Positions 25,019 through 35,070 are shown, counted from the first letter of the stretch. The stretch: 44,835 bases of DNA from Candidatus Pacearchaeota archaeon UBA92 (GCA_002497285.1 DANJ01000001.1:1-44835); one strand, 5' to 3'. Numbers and translations are program-made. Notes: a model not told the origin generated them from the letters alone.

Positions 25019-25069
25019 ATCCTACTAAAGAGCATAACTTTTATTAATCCTCCTATTCTGCATGAATTA

Positions 25070-26269
25070 ATGAATTTCCAAAAATATAAGCTAAAAAATG
25101 GAATTACTCTCCTGTTCGAAAAGAGAAACCTTCCAATAATCTCCTTGAGCATTTCAAATTCGTTTGGAGCATCTTCAGAATCAGAAAAAATAAAGGGAAT
25201 AGCCCATTTTATAGAGCACCTTCTTTTTACAGGAACTAAAACAAGAAGTCATGAAGACATTTCAAGAGAGATAGAGAAAAGAGGAGGAATATTAAATGCA
25301 TTCACTTCTAACGATATAACTTCTTACTGGTTTAAGCTTCCTTCAGAGCATCTTTTCACAGGCTTGGATATTTTAATAGATATGTTAAAAAATCCATTAT
25401 TCGAAGAAAAAAAGTTTGAAAAAGAAAAAAAAGTAATTTTAGAAGAAATAAAAATGTATCACGATATGCCTCAAAGACACATTTACGACAAGATTGTTGA
25501 AAACTTATATGGAAAACCCTTTGGACTGGGGGTAATTGGAACCAAAGAAACAGTTTCTTCACTAAAGAGAGATTTTGTATTTGAATACTTTAAAAAAAAT
25601 TATTCTTCTGAAAATTACATAATCACTCTTGTTGGTTCAGCAGATATAAAAAAAGTCTGTGAATATTTGGAATCCAAATTTAAGCCAGAAAATAAATCTC
25701 TTAATAAAATAGAAATAAAAAAGATTAACAAAGAATCAATTGAAGAAAGGTCTGGTTTAGATCAAGCACATTTCATGTTAGCCGTTCACGCCCCTCTTGC
25801 AACAGATCCTAAACGTTACGTCTTAGAGGTTCTAGACGCCTATCTAGCCAGCGGAATGTCTTCGCGTCTATTTCTAGAAATTAGAGAGAAAAGAGGTCTT
25901 GCATATGCAATCCGAAGCAGTTATGAATTAGAAAAAAATTATGCCTATTATGGAATCTATGTCGGAACCACAAAACCTGCATTAAAGGAAGTAAAGGAAC
26001 TCATCCTTGAAGAATTCAAAAATGTAGACAAAATGACTAAAAAAGACTTAGAAGAAGCAAAAGAAAGACTAATAGGGCTAAGAAAAGTATCTTCAGAAGA
26101 AAGCGTAAATGTAATGAACGAACTAGTGTTCGCAGAATTAAGCACCGGGAGTGCAGAAGAATACTATAAGCAGGAAGAAAAAATAAAAACCGTAACTTTA
26201 GAGCAAGTTAAAACGCTTGCAAAGGACATTATCAAAACATATAGTACTGCAATAATCGCACCCAAATAA
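25070..26269 (+). CDS. M16-family zinc metalloprotease
   Basis: This 399-aa protein is a pitrilysin/MPP-like inverzincin. The HxxEH zinc motif is HFIEH (46-50), and the downstream Glu lies in KKVILEEIKMYHD (about 120-128). The second half (about 215-399) has the R-Y pair region (EIREKRGLAYAIRSSYEL) expected of the inactive clamp domain. Probably degrades small peptides in the cytosol. No signal peptide is seen. Confidence 0.88.
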   Translation: MNFQKYKLKNGITLLFEKRNLPIISLSISNSFGASSESEKIKGIAHFIEHLLFTGTKTRSHEDISREIEKRGGILNAFTSNDITSYWFKLPSEHLFTGLDILIDMLKNPLFEEKKFEKEKKVILEEIKMYHDMPQRHIYDKIVENLYGKPFGLGVIGTKETVSSLKRDFVFEYFKKNYSSENYIITLVGSADIKKVCEYLESKFKPENKSLNKIEIKKINKESIEERSGLDQAHFMLAVHAPLATDPKRYVLEVLDAYLASGMSSRLFLEIREKRGLAYAIRSSYELEKNYAYYGIYVGTTKPALKEVKELILEEFKNVDKMTKKDLEEAKERLIGLRKVSSEESVNVMNELVFAELSTGSAEEYYKQEEKIKTVTLEQVKTLAKDIIKTYSTAIIAPK

Positions 26270-26305
26270 TAATAAAATATAAATAAAACTATTTCTTAAA
26301 AATAA

Positions 26306-27505
26306 ATGCTGCTAGAAATTATTCTGGCATTGATTCTCGGAACCATAGCTGGCACCTTCACAGGCATAACTCCTGGAATCCACATAAATCTTATAGCCCT
26401 AATCCTTGTATCCCTAATTCCTTCCTTTCCCAATGTCCAAGCAATCGCACTCGTTATATTTGTTGTGTCTATGGCTACAACTCACACATTCATAGATTTC
26501 ATTCCTTCCATTTTCCTAGGCGCTCCTGAAGAAGATACTTTTCTTTCCGTTCTTCCAGGACATCAGATGTTGAAACAAGGAAAAGCGTATGAAGCAATAA
26601 TCTTAACGTTGTACGGCTCCGCCTCAGCCCTTATAATAATTCTCTTATTCATTCCAATATTCATTTATATCGTCCCAGCATTTTTCTCCGCAATTCAAAC
26701 AATATTTCCGTACCTTCTAATTTTTATTTCTGTTTACTTAATTTTTAGAGAAGATAATTTCATCCTCGCCCTAACCATATTTCTTATGACTGGTTTTCTG
26801 GGACTTGCATCATTCAATCTTCCAATAGAACAACCACTATTCCCACTTTTAACGGGATTATTCGGTTCTTCAGCATTAATCATTTCAATAAAACAAAAAA
26901 CTTCAATTCCATATCAAGAAATAACCCCAATAAGGGAGATAAAGATTACTAAAAAAGAATATTTCAAAAGCCTATTGGGCAGTATCATCTCCGCACCCCT
27001 CTGTTCATTCCTTCCGGGTGTTGGCTCCGGCCATGCGGCAATTATTGGCTCAGAGTTTATTGAACAAAGCCAGAAAGGATTCCTTGTTCTTCTTGGAGCA
27101 ATAAATACAATTGTGACGGGTTTGAGTTTCATAACCCTCTTTTCTTTAGGAAAAACAAGAACCGGCGCCGCACTTGCAGTAAAAGAAATAATTGGAACAA
27201 TTTCAATTCAGAATTTAATAATTTTAACTTGTGCAATAATAATTTCAGGGATTCTATCTTTCTTTATTGCAATTAAAATTTCAAAAACCTTTTCCAAGTA
27301 TATTGGCAAGATAAATTATCAATATCTTTCCATAGCAATCCTGGTAATCCTATCCGCCATGATCTTATTGCTCTCTAACTTTCTCGGATTTTTAACATTT
27401 GTAGTTGCAACGTCTCTCGGAATTTACACAATCCTTTCAGGAGCAAGAAGAATAAACCTTATGGGCGTTTTATTAATCCCAACAATTATCTCTTATTTAG
27501 TCTAA
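26306..27505 (+). CDS. TctA/DUF112-family membrane protein
   Basis: This 399-aa polytopic protein (about ten TMs) has the TctA-like motif GTFTGITPGIHIN (16-28) near the N-terminus and a second inverted copy SFLPGVGSGHAAI at about 228-240, a pseudo-symmetric arrangement. DUF112 is the archaeal branch of the tripartite tricarboxylate transporter permease; no TctB or TctC partner lies nearby, so the substrate is unknown. A TATA-like AATATAAATA (about 26275-26284) gives it its own promoter. The 3' end overlaps polD large-subunit gene by 4 bp. Confidence 0.8.
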   Translation: MLLEIILALILGTIAGTFTGITPGIHINLIALILVSLIPSFPNVQAIALVIFVVSMATTHTFIDFIPSIFLGAPEEDTFLSVLPGHQMLKQGKAYEAIILTLYGSASALIIILLFIPIFIYIVPAFFSAIQTIFPYLLIFISVYLIFREDNFILALTIFLMTGFLGLASFNLPIEQPLFPLLTGLFGSSALIISIKQKTSIPYQEITPIREIKITKKEYFKSLLGSIISAPLCSFLPGVGSGHAAIIGSEFIEQSQKGFLVLLGAINTIVTGLSFITLFSLGKTRTGAALAVKEIIGTISIQNLIILTCAIIISGILSFFIAIKISKTFSKYIGKINYQYLSIAILVILSAMILLLSNFLGFLTFVVATSLGIYTILSGARRINLMGVLLIPTIISYLV

Positions 27506-30500
27506 ACCCATTTTCCTAGTCCTTCTTGTTTCTCCTTTTCTTTCCCGAACATACTCTGAATATCCTTCTCAGTCAATTCAAGACATTCAACTAAATAATC
27601 ACTTACCCCATAGTTTTTCGCCAAATCTAAAGCTTTTTGCAGATATTTTATGATACTACCTTCAGAGATAGTAAAGATTATTTTTCCTCCACACTTAGTG
27701 CATCTTCCCAATAGGGGAGGTCTTCTAAATTTTTCATTACATCCGACACATCTGAAAACCTGCATAGAAAACTTTCTAAAATTACCTCTTGTATCTCTGA
27801 TAAAATGTCTTTCTATAATCAGTCTCGCAACATCTGTCGTATCCACAGCCCTTATCTTTTCACACAAATTCATCATATTTTCAACTTTTTCAGCCATAGT
27901 TGGAAGAGACTTATAAGAAGAGTTGACAACTCCGCTGTTGATATCTTCAGAGCCATGTGTAAATCCAATATTAGTAAATGGATCCAACTCGTTCTTTAAT
28001 CTGTAACCTATATTTTCAACTTTCACTTCAGAAGAATGTTTTCCTGCTTCTGCAAACTCATACAATTCTAAAGGATAAGCCTCACATTCAAAGTCTAATA
28101 TTTGGTCATCAACTTCTCCCGCATTTATCTTTGAGTTTAATACTAATGGCGCATCCTGTGTACCTCCCCTATGTGAAGGCAAAAATTTTCTAGAGAAATT
28201 AAGGAGCAAATCCATTAATAAGATAGCTGCAGCTTCATCCCCATCACAATCTCTCCTCATTGCTGCATGCATAAATGGGCTTGCTAAAAGACTTTGTGTC
28301 TTTGAAAAACCGATAAGTCTTCCAACAGTAGCAGTACAAATATGAGGTGCAATGCAGGCAAACATACTGCCAATTAAATCTTCTTTCTTATTAACATTGA
28401 AATATCTCGGCAAGCCATAAAACTTCTCGAGCTCGTCATCAATAAATTTACTAACATTAAGGAAAACATCATCTGCTCTTTCATCAGGAGATTCTAAACA
28501 TGCAGGAAGCACAATATCGTGTGGAAAAATTTCAATAATCTGTGCTCCGTTTTCCAAATCCTTGCCGAAAATATCTTTTTCATAACCTAACTCCTTCAGT
28601 TTCTCAATGCTTGTCCCTATTTCCACGGGCTTGAAATGAGTTAGAGGCATTTCAGTCATATCATATCTTATAGTTCCATCCTTATTCACATGCAGGTCAT
28701 ATTTTGCCCTTAACAAACCCTTTGCAAGATTCTCACAACTATGCCCTCCACTTGTAGTTCCCCTAACGCCTTTAATTGCAACAGGAAGCTCTTCAATTCT
28801 AGACCCTGTAAGTTTCTTCGCAATTTCAAAATAATGTCTCATGTCTATCCTTTTCTCTTTGAAATCTCTTCCGTTATCATGTTCAGTACATTTATCTGCA
28901 GAGGTTTTATCACATACATAGCAATAACTTGTTTTCCTACAAACTTGTCCACAATTTTCACATTTAGAATAGATGGTATCGTTTTTGCAAGAGTCACAAT
29001 AATAATTAGGAAATTCAGATTTGACTGTACCTATTTCAACGGCTGCTTGTACACTCCTAAGCCTTCCTCCTTCTACACCTACCGGGAATAAAACATGCGG
29101 ACTTCCAGTAAGTTTCCTAAGTTTAGCTTTTTCGGGTCTGCCCATTCTTGAACCGATGAATGTTCCAGACTTATCCTTAATTTTGAACTGTGACAATGTA
29201 TTAATTACTTCCAAAACATTTCCGTCTTTAGAGATCTTTTTTATAAGTTCGTCTATCTGTCTTTCTAATTCTCCTTCTCTAAGTCCAAGATTTGAAAGAA
29301 ATCCTTTAGACGTTTCTCCTTTCAACACTACATTTTCTAAAGTAACTTCATGTTCACACCCTATTAATTCCAAAGCTCTCTTGCCCTTGGCAAATCTTTC
29401 TCTATCACTAGAAGAATATGGAAGAATAATACTATCTTCTTTAATTTCGCCTCTTGCTACCCAATCAATCAAATCTAAAAATCCTTTATAGTTTATTTGA
29501 TTCCAATAAAAAATAAAACTAGGGTGTAGAGGTATTGAATATTCCTCTGAAAATTCCTTAGCTTCCTTAAAATTCACATTTCTAAAATCTTCAACACTTC
29601 CTCCTGCCTTTTTCAAATCCAAATTCCACCATTCCTCAACATATCCCGGCTTAATAAGATCATAATTTCTGTTCAAAACATCTCCAAATGGCATAAGCAA
29701 ATCCCCAAGAAAAATTATTTCCTTAATCTCTTTATACAATTTTTTCCCTTCTTCATAACTATTAACTTTCCTCACGCTTCCATTTTTCAATTTAACAATA
29801 GGCCCATCTATATCTTGACAAGAAGAAACTGCACATCCTTTTGTAGGTTTTTCTATTTTAAGCTGGGTTCCAAAGGAAATAAAATCATCTGTAATTGCCA
29901 TCGTGGCCGGATGAACAGAAGCCGCAGAGAATCCGCCAGTTCTTCCTCTCCCATATCTAAACCTAAATCCTCCTGGGCTTCCTGGATGCCCAAAAACAGG
30001 TCTGCCTGCAACCAAATCCTTAATATATGTTGGAGAACTATCTCCTCCCTTAACTTGTCTTTTGTTATGTATCTCAATATAGTCCTCAAGAAAATCCCAT
30101 CCGCTTGTCTTAAACCCTTTTTCTTTAGCCCCTTTCAAAAGTCTCCATCCCTTCTGTGCCTTTTGCGCCAAACCTTCAGAAAAAATCAAACACATTCCTC
30201 CTCGAATAAAATTAGTATCTATTCTCTCTAAATCCTTATAATTCGAAACTTCTCTTTGTTCAGTAGGCTCACCTGTAATCTGTATAGGAAGGTTTTTAGC
30301 AAGAAAAACTATCTCTTCCTCTGTTGGTAAATATTGAAGATTGTTGACTCTTTCGTGGTAATCGTAATTTTCAGTAACATACCTTCTTATTTCATCTTCA
30401 CTAGGATCATATTTTGCATAGCCAAAAGATTCTCTAAGATAATCTATAATCATAAGCACGACACATCCAGCAGTCGTCCCCGCACTTCTTATTGGCCCAG

Positions 30501-30939
30501 AAAAATAAGCCTTAAAAAATTCTTTTCCATCTTTAGTCTTGCCTAACTTCAAATCGGTAAATCCTTCCAATGGAGAAGAAACAACTCCAAGAGTAACATA
30601 TGCAAAACCAACTCTTATTCCTGCTTCAATTGCCTGCAATAAGTTTTCAAATTTACAAAATTTTTCCCTTGCAATATCTTCCGCAATCTGTAAGGCCACA
30701 GAGATATTCAACTGCCCATATTCTTTTTCTAACTCCAATATTCGATTAATAATTCTCTTATCTTCTAATTGTGGATATAAAACAGAAATTAATCCTACAG
30801 ATTTCTCAGCTAATGAAATAGCCAAGGGAACTTCAACTTTCGAAACAGGATCTAAACCCATTTCCTTAGCTACTCTCGCAACTTCATAATGTTCATCAAC
30901 TCTTTTTCCAATTAAATCAAAATAGTCTTTTATTTTCAT
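27502..30939 (-). CDS. polC: DNA polymerase II (PolD) large subunit DP2
   Basis: This 1145-aa protein is the catalytic subunit of the archaeal replicative polymerase PolD. The MRRDCDGDEAA segment (about 900) holds the catalytic acidic DxD pair of its two-barrel fold. Zinc-binding clusters are visible at about 635-690 (CDSCKND, CENCGQVC, CYVCDKT) and near the C-terminus (CVGCNEKFRRPPLLGRCTKCG). GRTGGFSAASVHPATMA is typical of the family. No intein is present. Start overlaps the DP1 stop by 4 bp, so they are translated together; cdc6 is upstream. Confidence 0.95.
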   Translation of the reverse strand: MKIKDYFDLIGKRVDEHYEVARVAKEMGLDPVSKVEVPLAISLAEKSVGLISVLYPQLEDKRIINRILELEKEYGQLNISVALQIAEDIAREKFCKFENLLQAIEAGIRVGFAYVTLGVVSSPLEGFTDLKLGKTKDGKEFFKAYFSGPIRSAGTTAGCVVLMIIDYLRESFGYAKYDPSEDEIRRYVTENYDYHERVNNLQYLPTEEEIVFLAKNLPIQITGEPTEQREVSNYKDLERIDTNFIRGGMCLIFSEGLAQKAQKGWRLLKGAKEKGFKTSGWDFLEDYIEIHNKRQVKGGDSSPTYIKDLVAGRPVFGHPGSPGGFRFRYGRGRTGGFSAASVHPATMAITDDFISFGTQLKIEKPTKGCAVSSCQDIDGPIVKLKNGSVRKVNSYEEGKKLYKEIKEIIFLGDLLMPFGDVLNRNYDLIKPGYVEEWWNLDLKKAGGSVEDFRNVNFKEAKEFSEEYSIPLHPSFIFYWNQINYKGFLDLIDWVARGEIKEDSIILPYSSSDRERFAKGKRALELIGCEHEVTLENVVLKGETSKGFLSNLGLREGELERQIDELIKKISKDGNVLEVINTLSQFKIKDKSGTFIGSRMGRPEKAKLRKLTGSPHVLFPVGVEGGRLRSVQAAVEIGTVKSEFPNYYCDSCKNDTIYSKCENCGQVCRKTSYCYVCDKTSADKCTEHDNGRDFKEKRIDMRHYFEIAKKLTGSRIEELPVAIKGVRGTTSGGHSCENLAKGLLRAKYDLHVNKDGTIRYDMTEMPLTHFKPVEIGTSIEKLKELGYEKDIFGKDLENGAQIIEIFPHDIVLPACLESPDERADDVFLNVSKFIDDELEKFYGLPRYFNVNKKEDLIGSMFACIAPHICTATVGRLIGFSKTQSLLASPFMHAAMRRDCDGDEAAAILLMDLLLNFSRKFLPSHRGGTQDAPLVLNSKINAGEVDDQILDFECEAYPLELYEFAEAGKHSSEVKVENIGYRLKNELDPFTNIGFTHGSEDINSGVVNSSYKSLPTMAEKVENMMNLCEKIRAVDTTDVARLIIERHFIRDTRGNFRKFSMQVFRCVGCNEKFRRPPLLGRCTKCGGKIIFTISEGSIIKYLQKALDLAKNYGVSDYLVECLELTEKDIQSMFGKEKEKQEGLGKWV

Positions 30940-32471
30940 TCTTTCTCTCCAAAATCCAGTATCTTTAGCTCGCGCGTTTTCAAATTTAAAACTGGAACCT
31001 TACAAGGGTCTGGAATATTTCCCACCTTTTCCTCAAAATCTGTCTGAGATTGCCAACAACTGCCCGTTATTATAAGAACACCATTGTAATTATCAATATC
31101 TAATCTGTGGACTTCTCCTGTGCAAAAGACATCTGGAACTTCTTTGATTACAAGGGGATCGTACTCTCCGTTTGGAACATAAACAACTGAAGAATGTGTC
31201 GGCGCAAGATGTCTTCTCTTTAACATATGCTTTACAGCCTTTGCAGGACAATTATGCGCTTTCATAAGCCTTAGCTCCTCAATTTCATTGATTAAGCTGT
31301 GTATGCTTGCTCCATGGTACATAAAAACTTTAAACTCCTTATTACCCTCGATTAATTTTATCATTGAGGGGTTTGAAACTAAAATCAAATTATCTATCTC
31401 ATGTAACACTGAACCATAGTCTTTTCCTATAATCGGCTGTGGTTCTGGAACTCTTACCGCATCGTGTTGTCCCGGACACATAAACATAGTAATTTTTTCT
31501 GGAATTTGTGTCAAGTAACTTGCCAAAAGCTGGTATTGTTCTTTTGTACTCTTTAAATCTAAAACTTTCTCCTGTCCTGGAAAAACACCAACCCCATCGA
31601 TATTATCTCCAACAAAAAAGATATAATCTATTTTCTTAGCGAGTTCATTATCACTCTTAAGCCAGTCAATAAATTTCTGAAACTCTTTTCCCAGATGTTT
31701 CTTACTACCTGCATGAACATCTGAAACAAAAGCAATACAGATTTCTTCATCAAATTTTGTTTTTTCTGTTAAAAAAGAATCGGGCCAAAAAATATCATAA
31801 ATAAAAATTAAGTCCTTATTTCCTGAAGCTTTTATAGCAACAACATCATCTAATTGTAACTCCTGTGCCTTCTGAAAACACTCGCTATCTGGTTTTACTA
31901 GTGCGCTTATCTCTCCGGTTAAATCCTCAAATTTAATAATCAAATTTTTATTCTTTGTAATTCTCTTTTCACTAACAATTCCGATAAGATTCAAACTTTG
32001 TCTATTCATTCCAAGTTTATTTATAGAAATTAAATTAGTCAAGTCTGGCCTTTGCATCAAAATTCTCTGAAGCTCGTGATATCTGGCTCTAAAATGCCCT
32101 ACGAAATCTTTAACTTCAATCTTTCTTCCTCCGTTATCATCAGAATAAAATATTTTATAATTTACTTTTCTCTCTTCCTTGTTTTTTACCTCTATCTCTC
32201 TTTTTATTTCTAAACTCAATCCAATATTTACAAATAATCTTTCAACTGCCCTCTTAGTTTCTCCAGGAAGGTCCTCAACTCGTTCTTTGACAAATTGAAG
32301 ATTCTTAGACAAATTAGAGATAGTTATGATTTTATTTCCAGACGCCTTTTCTAAACTTTCTAAAAATTCTTCAGCTATATCTAAGCTATCAAAACTATCC
32401 AAAATCTCAAAGAGCCCCTTCTCCAACAAAAGCCCCCTTTCTCTAACTAACTTTAACATTTCTTCTTTCAT
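30936..32471 (-). CDS. polB: PolD small subunit DP1 (3'-5' exonuclease subunit)
   Basis: This 511-aa protein has an N-terminal helical domain (1-110), an OB fold (about 150-235) and a calcineurin-like phosphoesterase domain (about 240-500) that in other archaea provides proofreading. SDVHAG (D-x-H) and GDNIDG are intact. However, the canonical GNHD is GQHD here (CPGQHDAVR), and the C-terminal GHxH metal motif is GEVH (CTGEVHRLD), so the first histidine is lost. Activity may be altered. It is co-transcribed with DP2 and cdc6. Confidence 0.92.
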   Translation of the reverse strand: MKEEMLKLVRERGLLLEKGLFEILDSFDSLDIAEEFLESLEKASGNKIITISNLSKNLQFVKERVEDLPGETKRAVERLFVNIGLSLEIKREIEVKNKEERKVNYKIFYSDDNGGRKIEVKDFVGHFRARYHELQRILMQRPDLTNLISINKLGMNRQSLNLIGIVSEKRITKNKNLIIKFEDLTGEISALVKPDSECFQKAQELQLDDVVAIKASGNKDLIFIYDIFWPDSFLTEKTKFDEEICIAFVSDVHAGSKKHLGKEFQKFIDWLKSDNELAKKIDYIFFVGDNIDGVGVFPGQEKVLDLKSTKEQYQLLASYLTQIPEKITMFMCPGQHDAVRVPEPQPIIGKDYGSVLHEIDNLILVSNPSMIKLIEGNKEFKVFMYHGASIHSLINEIEELRLMKAHNCPAKAVKHMLKRRHLAPTHSSVVYVPNGEYDPLVIKEVPDVFCTGEVHRLDIDNYNGVLIITGSCWQSQTDFEEKVGNIPDPCKVPVLNLKTRELKILDFGEKE

Positions 32472-32485
32472 TTTCTTGGTAAATA

Positions 32486-33694
32486 TTAAATGTTAAGGCT
32501 TGAATGTAAAATCTCTCTCGCTTTTCCTCTTAAATTCTCGGGTAACATTAATTTGATTATTCTTGTTCTTCCCTGCCTTCCCTTGCTAATAACGTCCGCG
32601 TTAATTAAACCCAACATATCAAATTCAGCAATAATATCTGAAATTCTTCTCTGAGTTAAAATTTCATTTTTTGTTTTCTCACAGATTTCCTGATACCGAT
32701 TATAAATATTCCCTGTAAAAATTTTATCAAACCTTTTGTCTTCCGAAAGGTTCATTATTGACAACAAAACTAGCTGAAATTGTTTAGGCTCATTTTCTAT
32801 TATACTCAACATCTTGTCTTTTTCAATTTTTTTATTTGCTTCATCTATCTGTTCAAGTCCGACTTTTTTACTTCCTTGCCTCTCTGCAAGCTCTCCTGCT
32901 ACTCTTAGTAAATCTAATGCCCTTCGTGCGTCTCCATGTTCTCTTGCGGCATAGGCAGCACATTTTGAAATAACTCCTTCAACTAAAACTCCTGAAACAA
33001 ATGCTTGCTCTGCTCTCTGCCTCAATATTTCTTGCAATTGTAAGGCATTATAGGGTGCAAATACAAGTTCTTCTTCTCCCAAACTACTTCTTACCCTAGG
33101 ATCCAAATTATCCATAAACGTTAAACTATTACTTATCCCAATAATTCCAATTTGCGCATTTTTCAGTTCGGAATTAAGCCTTGTTAAAGTATAAAGAAAT
33201 CCATCACTTATTTTTTTAACTGCTTGGTCAATTTCATCTAGAATTAAAAGAACCATTCCTTTCTTATCATCAATAAGCTCAACAAATTTATTATAAACTG
33301 CATCGGTAGGCAATCCTGTTATGGGCACACTCCCTCCCAAATTATTAATTATTTCTGCCAAGATTCGATATTCTGTATCTGCAACCTTCCTAAGTTTACA
33401 ATTAACATAAACAACCTTCAAAAAATCCTGTCCTGAATCATTTACCCTTTTCTTTATCTCATTCGCGACGTGTTGAACGCTAAGCGTCTTTCCGGTGCCT
33501 GTTTTTCCATATACGAATAAATTACTTATTCTATCTCCTCTTAAAGCAGGAGCAAGAATAGAAGCCACTGCAGCAATTTGTTCATCCCTGTGAGGGATAT
33601 TTTCGGGATTGTAATTAACTTGTAAAACACTCTTATCCTTAAACAAATTATTTCCTATGAAAGAATCAAAGATTTTGTCTAGTTTTTGTGTCAT
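32486..33694 (-). CDS. cdc6: Orc1/Cdc6 replication initiator
   Basis: This AAA+ origin-binding protein loads the MCM helicase. The chosen ATG 33694 gives 402 aa and fits the TATA box at 33727-33735; ATG 33715 would lie too close to it. Walker A YGKTGTGKT (about 62-70), Walker B LLILDEIDQ, sensor 1 GISNS and the C-terminal winged helix (about 310-400) are visible. It heads cdc6-DP1-DP2, and the gap upstream is the probable origin. Confidence 0.93.
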   Translation of the reverse strand: MTQKLDKIFDSFIGNNLFKDKSVLQVNYNPENIPHRDEQIAAVASILAPALRGDRISNLFVYGKTGTGKTLSVQHVANEIKKRVNDSGQDFLKVVYVNCKLRKVADTEYRILAEIINNLGGSVPITGLPTDAVYNKFVELIDDKKGMVLLILDEIDQAVKKISDGFLYTLTRLNSELKNAQIGIIGISNSLTFMDNLDPRVRSSLGEEELVFAPYNALQLQEILRQRAEQAFVSGVLVEGVISKCAAYAAREHGDARRALDLLRVAGELAERQGSKKVGLEQIDEANKKIEKDKMLSIIENEPKQFQLVLLSIMNLSEDKRFDKIFTGNIYNRYQEICEKTKNEILTQRRISDIIAEFDMLGLINADVISKGRQGRTRIIKLMLPENLRGKAREILHSSLNI

Positions 33695-33941
33695 CCTCTT
33701 CTCCGAACCAAACATCGTCTAAGTATATTATAAACTTATCTATATCTCAACCTCTATTTCCACTCCAAATAAAAAAATATCGATGGAAAACATCCTAAAT
33801 CCCTTTGTCACACCCCCACCCCTACTTCCTATGGAGAAGAAAAAAGACAAAAAAAGAATCCTTCATTAAGGCGAACATTCAATAAAAAGCAAAAACAAAC
33901 CTCTTATGAGAATGAATAGAGAAAATGAAGAAATAATAAAG

Positions 33942-33985
33942 ATAAAATAGATGTGATAAGAGGAAAAAATAAAATAGATGTGATA
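33942..33985 (+). repeat. Two 17-bp direct repeats in the putative origin
   Basis: ATAAAATAGATGTGATA occurs exactly at 33942-33958 and 33969-33985, and each copy is followed by GATAAGAGG at 33955-33963 (overlapping) and 33986-33994. The 27-bp period suggests binding sites on the same helical face over about two and a half turns. Confidence 0.65.
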
Positions 33986-34080
33986 GATAAGAGGTATAAG
34001 GTATAATAATAAAGAACCTAACTAATAACTAACTCTTTTATCTAATATCTGTCTTCTCTCTAAAAAATACAAAAGATATA

Positions 34081-34137
34081 GCATAATATATAATAACTAA
34101 TATAATATATATAATATAATATAATAATATTTATAAA
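34081..34137. other. A/T-only tract, possible duplex unwinding element
   Basis: The stretch is composed almost solely of A and T with irregular TAATATA units. It is the longest run of this kind in the window and sits in the middle of the candidate origin. Confidence 0.5.
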
Positions 34138-34343
34138 GGGAAATTAAAGAAAGAAGAATTCCTCGTCGCTATTTAAACCTTTTTAATATCTCTATACGAA
34201 ACCAAGGGGTCTCCCCCATACAATATTAACAGAACTTTAACAAAATCAGTCCACAAACAAAACAATAATCCAATAATCCCTTTCTATTATTAGAGCCTTT
34301 TCATTATCATAATATTTAAATAGATACCTCATTTATTCAACAC

Positions 34344-34604
34344 ATGGGTATAGATAAGAAGCCTTTAAAAGAGGTAATTGGTCGTCTTGTGGTAACAAAA
34401 GAGGGTAAGAGACTAGGTACAGTCAAAGATGTAACTTTCGAAACGAGAACCGGAGAATTAATACAAATTTTATTGAAAGATCACACACCATACGCAAAGA
34501 ATCTTAATTTAGAAATGAATCCTAGCAAGGAAATAGTTATTCCTTACAACACAATAATTGCAATAGGTGATTTTGTAGTCGTTTCTGAAGAAGACATTAT
34601 TTAA
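34344..34604 (+). CDS. PRC-barrel domain protein
   Basis: This 86-aa protein is a single PRC-barrel: PLKEVIGRLVVTKEGKRLGTVKDVTFETRTGELIQI, then IVIPYNTIIAIGDFVVV. A TATTTAAATA TATA box (about 34311-34320) lies 25-30 nt before the ATG. Archaeal PRC-barrel proteins of this size include the CdpB cell-division factors that link to SepF; the location beside the origin would fit a cell-cycle role, but that is inference. Confidence 0.8.
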   Translation: MGIDKKPLKEVIGRLVVTKEGKRLGTVKDVTFETRTGELIQILLKDHTPYAKNLNLEMNPSKEIVIPYNTIIAIGDFVVVSEEDII

Positions 34605-34641
34605 CAATAATGTTTAAAAACCCCGTACAACAAAGAGAAAT

Positions 34642-35070
34642 ATGCAAATAGTAGGTTTTAATTTTACAAAGATTTCCGGATACAAGTCTCAGAAGTCTAG
34701 TAAGATGAATGTCAACGCAGGAATAGAATTCACAGATTTAGAAAAAGAAAAGCTAGAACTCTTAAAAGATTCAGAAGCAATGAAACTTACCTTTAAACAC
34801 ACACTAGATTACGACAATGCAGACAAAAAAGAAGACAAAATAGCCCAAATCCTTTTTGAAGGCAATCTTATTTTATCTTTAACAAAAGATGAATCAAAAG
34901 ACGTACTAAAATCTTGGAAAAAGAAAACACTTCCTGAAAATATTAATTTGCCTCTTTATAATTTAATCCTCAAAAGATGTGCTCCAAAGGCCTTACAATT
35001 GCAAGAAGAGCTAAATCTTCCATCTCATGTAAGAATTCCAAGAATCGATTCACCAAAGTCCACTGATTGA
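34642..35070 (+). CDS. Conserved-looking unknown, possible SecB-like fold
   Basis: This 142-aa soluble protein has an N-terminal beta-strand pattern (MQIVGFNFTKISGYK... MNVNAGIEFTDLE) and a C-terminal helical part ending in LPSHVRIPRID. The alternating strands, the acidic helix KDESKDVLKSW and the proline-containing end resemble archaeal SecB-like chaperones, but I cannot confirm the family. It follows the PRC-barrel gene by 37 bp. Confidence 0.55.
   Translation: MQIVGFNFTKISGYKSQKSSKMNVNAGIEFTDLEKEKLELLKDSEAMKLTFKHTLDYDNADKKEDKIAQILFEGNLILSLTKDESKDVLKSWKKKTLPENINLPLYNLILKRCAPKALQLQEELNLPSHVRIPRIDSPKSTD

Larger units (their letters stand above)
33716..34343. other. Candidate replication origin
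   Basis: This 628-bp gap has no gene and directly abuts cdc6. It contains the cdc6 promoter (ATTATAAAC, 33727-33735), two exact 17-bp direct repeats, a near-pure A/T tract (about 34081-34137) suited to DNA unwinding, and GAAACCAAGGGGT (34198-34210), which resembles the right half (GAAAC plus G-run) of archaeal ORB boxes. TTTCCACTCCA (about 33757-33767) resembles an inverted ORB core with two changes. In Thermococcales the origin lies beside cdc6-DP1-DP2. Origin function is inference. Confidence 0.6.
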
